A stretch of 11,154 nucleotides of DNA from an uncultured Clostridia bacterium (GTDB lineage: Bacteria > Bacillota > Clostridia > Christensenellales > Pumilibacteraceae), in NCBI GenBank assembly GCA_934277845.1, contig CAKQVV010000048.1:1-11154 (forward strand), given 5' to 3'. The position numbers and the translations under genes were made by a program. Below the pieces are notes generated by a model. The model made no database searches and was not told the DNA's origin. It was given only the letters and a program-made list of their open reading frames with translations. Below, one piece after another: positions 10,233-11,154 of the stretch. Positions within the stretch are counted from its first letter, which is position 1, and every line of letters begins with the position of its first letter.

Positions 10233-11154
10233 TTATTTATCTCCAGTCTTTTTTTGGGTGGACATCGTCCAGCTGTTTCTTCTCGTCGAACCGTCTGCAC
10301 CGAGCAGATAATCCATAAAATCAAAGTTTTTCCATTTGGATTCGAGCTTTTTGCGGACTTTCACGGATTCGATTTTAATAAGTCCGTCTTTGTCAAGCGG
10401 CGCGCGATAATAATCGTGTTTGAACTTTTCACCGCTTTCGTCACGCGATAATGCCGCAAGTTTTTTGATATTCTCGATACTCTCCTCGTCGGCAGCCATA
10501 CCGAACGCGGCAGACTTCCACTCGCCGCCGTCGTTTATGGTATTTGCGGTATTATCGGACGCTACAACCTGAAATTCGGTCGCACTTCTCTCGTAACAGA
10601 AAGTCAAAGTTCCGATCGAAGAATACTTCGCATTGTTGCTCGAATCGGCTTTAAGACGATAACCGAACTTATTTTTGGAATAATCTTTTTCGCCGTAGGT
10701 ACGGTCGATCTTATCGAGAAAGTCGGTATCCGAATCTCCGCGATGCGTTGAATCGGCTTTCCAACCGCCGAAACGCACCCAACCGTATTGATTATCGAAA
10801 ATCACGGTGCCGTTAAAATAGCCGATATTCGCAAGATAAATAAAGTTGGTGGACGCAATCGGGCAATCGTTTTCCCAGATTTCGTATCGGATCGTCATTC
10901 CGTTGCTGAGTTTCATTTCCGCGTAAGGATTGACGTTTTCTTCCGTAATATACTCGTCGTTGAGCACAATCGGCAATACGATGCCGGTTACGATAATCGC
11001 AATGCCCAATATCGACGCAACAATGGCGATAAGCAGTGTTTTAAGATTCTTTTTCTTTTTGGGAGCGACGGTTTCTTTTACGGTTTCTTCGTTCATTACC
11101 TGTTCTCCGCAAGCGTCGCATTTTTTTGCATCGGCAGGCATTGTCACTCCGCAG
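10233..11154 (-). CDS. Membrane-anchored zinc-ribbon protein with degenerate cyclophilin-like domain (5' end outside the window)
   Basis: The frame is open to the window edge and its true start lies beyond it: the first visible residues CGVTMPADAKKCDACGE are the middle of a typical CxxC...CxxC zinc ribbon. A basic linker (PKKKKNLK) and one strong membrane helix (TLLIAIVASILGIAIIVTGI...) come next, so the C-terminal part is probably outside the membrane. That part follows the cyclophilin pattern: MKLSNGMTIRYEIWENDCPIASTNF, IYLANIGYFNGTVIFDNQYGWVRFGG. The catalytic arginine (FHR in active enzymes) and the Q of the QGGD motif are replaced (FDN and FGG), so proline isomerase activity is doubtful. 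It could be a folding factor or a binding module. GTG at 11147 is only an internal codon. It probably shares a transcript with the gene at 9483. Confidence 0.8.
   Translation of the reverse strand, partial: CGVTMPADAKKCDACGEQVMNEETVKETVAPKKKKNLKTLLIAIVASILGIAIIVTGIVLPIVLNDEYITEENVNPYAEMKLSNGMTIRYEIWENDCPIASTNFIYLANIGYFNGTVIFDNQYGWVRFGGWKADSTHRGDSDTDFLDKIDRTYGEKDYSKNKFGYRLKADSSNNAKYSSIGTLTFCYERSATEFQVVASDNTANTINDGGEWKSAAFGMAADEESIENIKKLAALSRDESGEKFKHDYYRAPLDKDGLIKIESVKVRKKLESKWKNFDFMDYLLGADGSTRRNSWTMSTQKKTGDK

Overview
The right half of the window (about 5583-11154) is an ordinary chromosomal stretch of a spore-forming member of the Bacillota, most likely class Clostridia. It holds spoIVA (a sporulation-only gene), plsY and der in one leftward run, then a multi-pass membrane protein and a zinc-ribbon/cyclophilin-like membrane protein that runs off the right edge. 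I cannot assign a genus from the sequence alone; the gene content would suit an uncultivated gut clostridial lineage.

The left half is accessory DNA. Two perfect 46-bp copies of the 3' half of a tRNA-Lys gene (anticodon loop to CCA) lie at 956-1001 and 5537-5582. Neither has a tRNA 5' half next to it. The intact tRNA should therefore lie left of the window, and at least two elements are stacked in tandem behind it. The complete one, here called element 2, has a repeat period of 4,581 bp. It carries a tyrosine integrase next to the left repeat, a charged coiled-coil protein, a diverged sigma-70-like protein, a small acidic-tailed protein, an OB-fold-like candidate ssDNA-binding protein, a Cro/C1-type repressor on the opposite strand, and an HUH rolling-circle Rep next to the right repeat. 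Only the right end of element 1 is visible: a partial leftward gene, a paralogous repressor, and about 340 bp of dense hairpins with no Rep.

Both elements share one switch design. A repressor gene faces a leftward operon across a control region with three short palindromic operators, the middle one inside the spacer of a sigma-A-like promoter. The operator sequences differ completely (TCACCY-N3-RGGTGA against TATAGGY-N3-RCCTATA), and the two repressors differ most in the recognition helix. This looks like co-resident elements with separate immunity.

In the integrated form Rep is cut off from the leftward promoter. In the excised circle the operon (SSB-like, small acidic protein, sigma-like, coiled-coil, integrase) would run through attP into rep, so excision could switch on replication. 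The overall picture resembles filamentous-phage satellites such as RS1 of CTXphi, but with a tRNA-specific integrase and no visible coat or Zot gene. That comparison is an inference.
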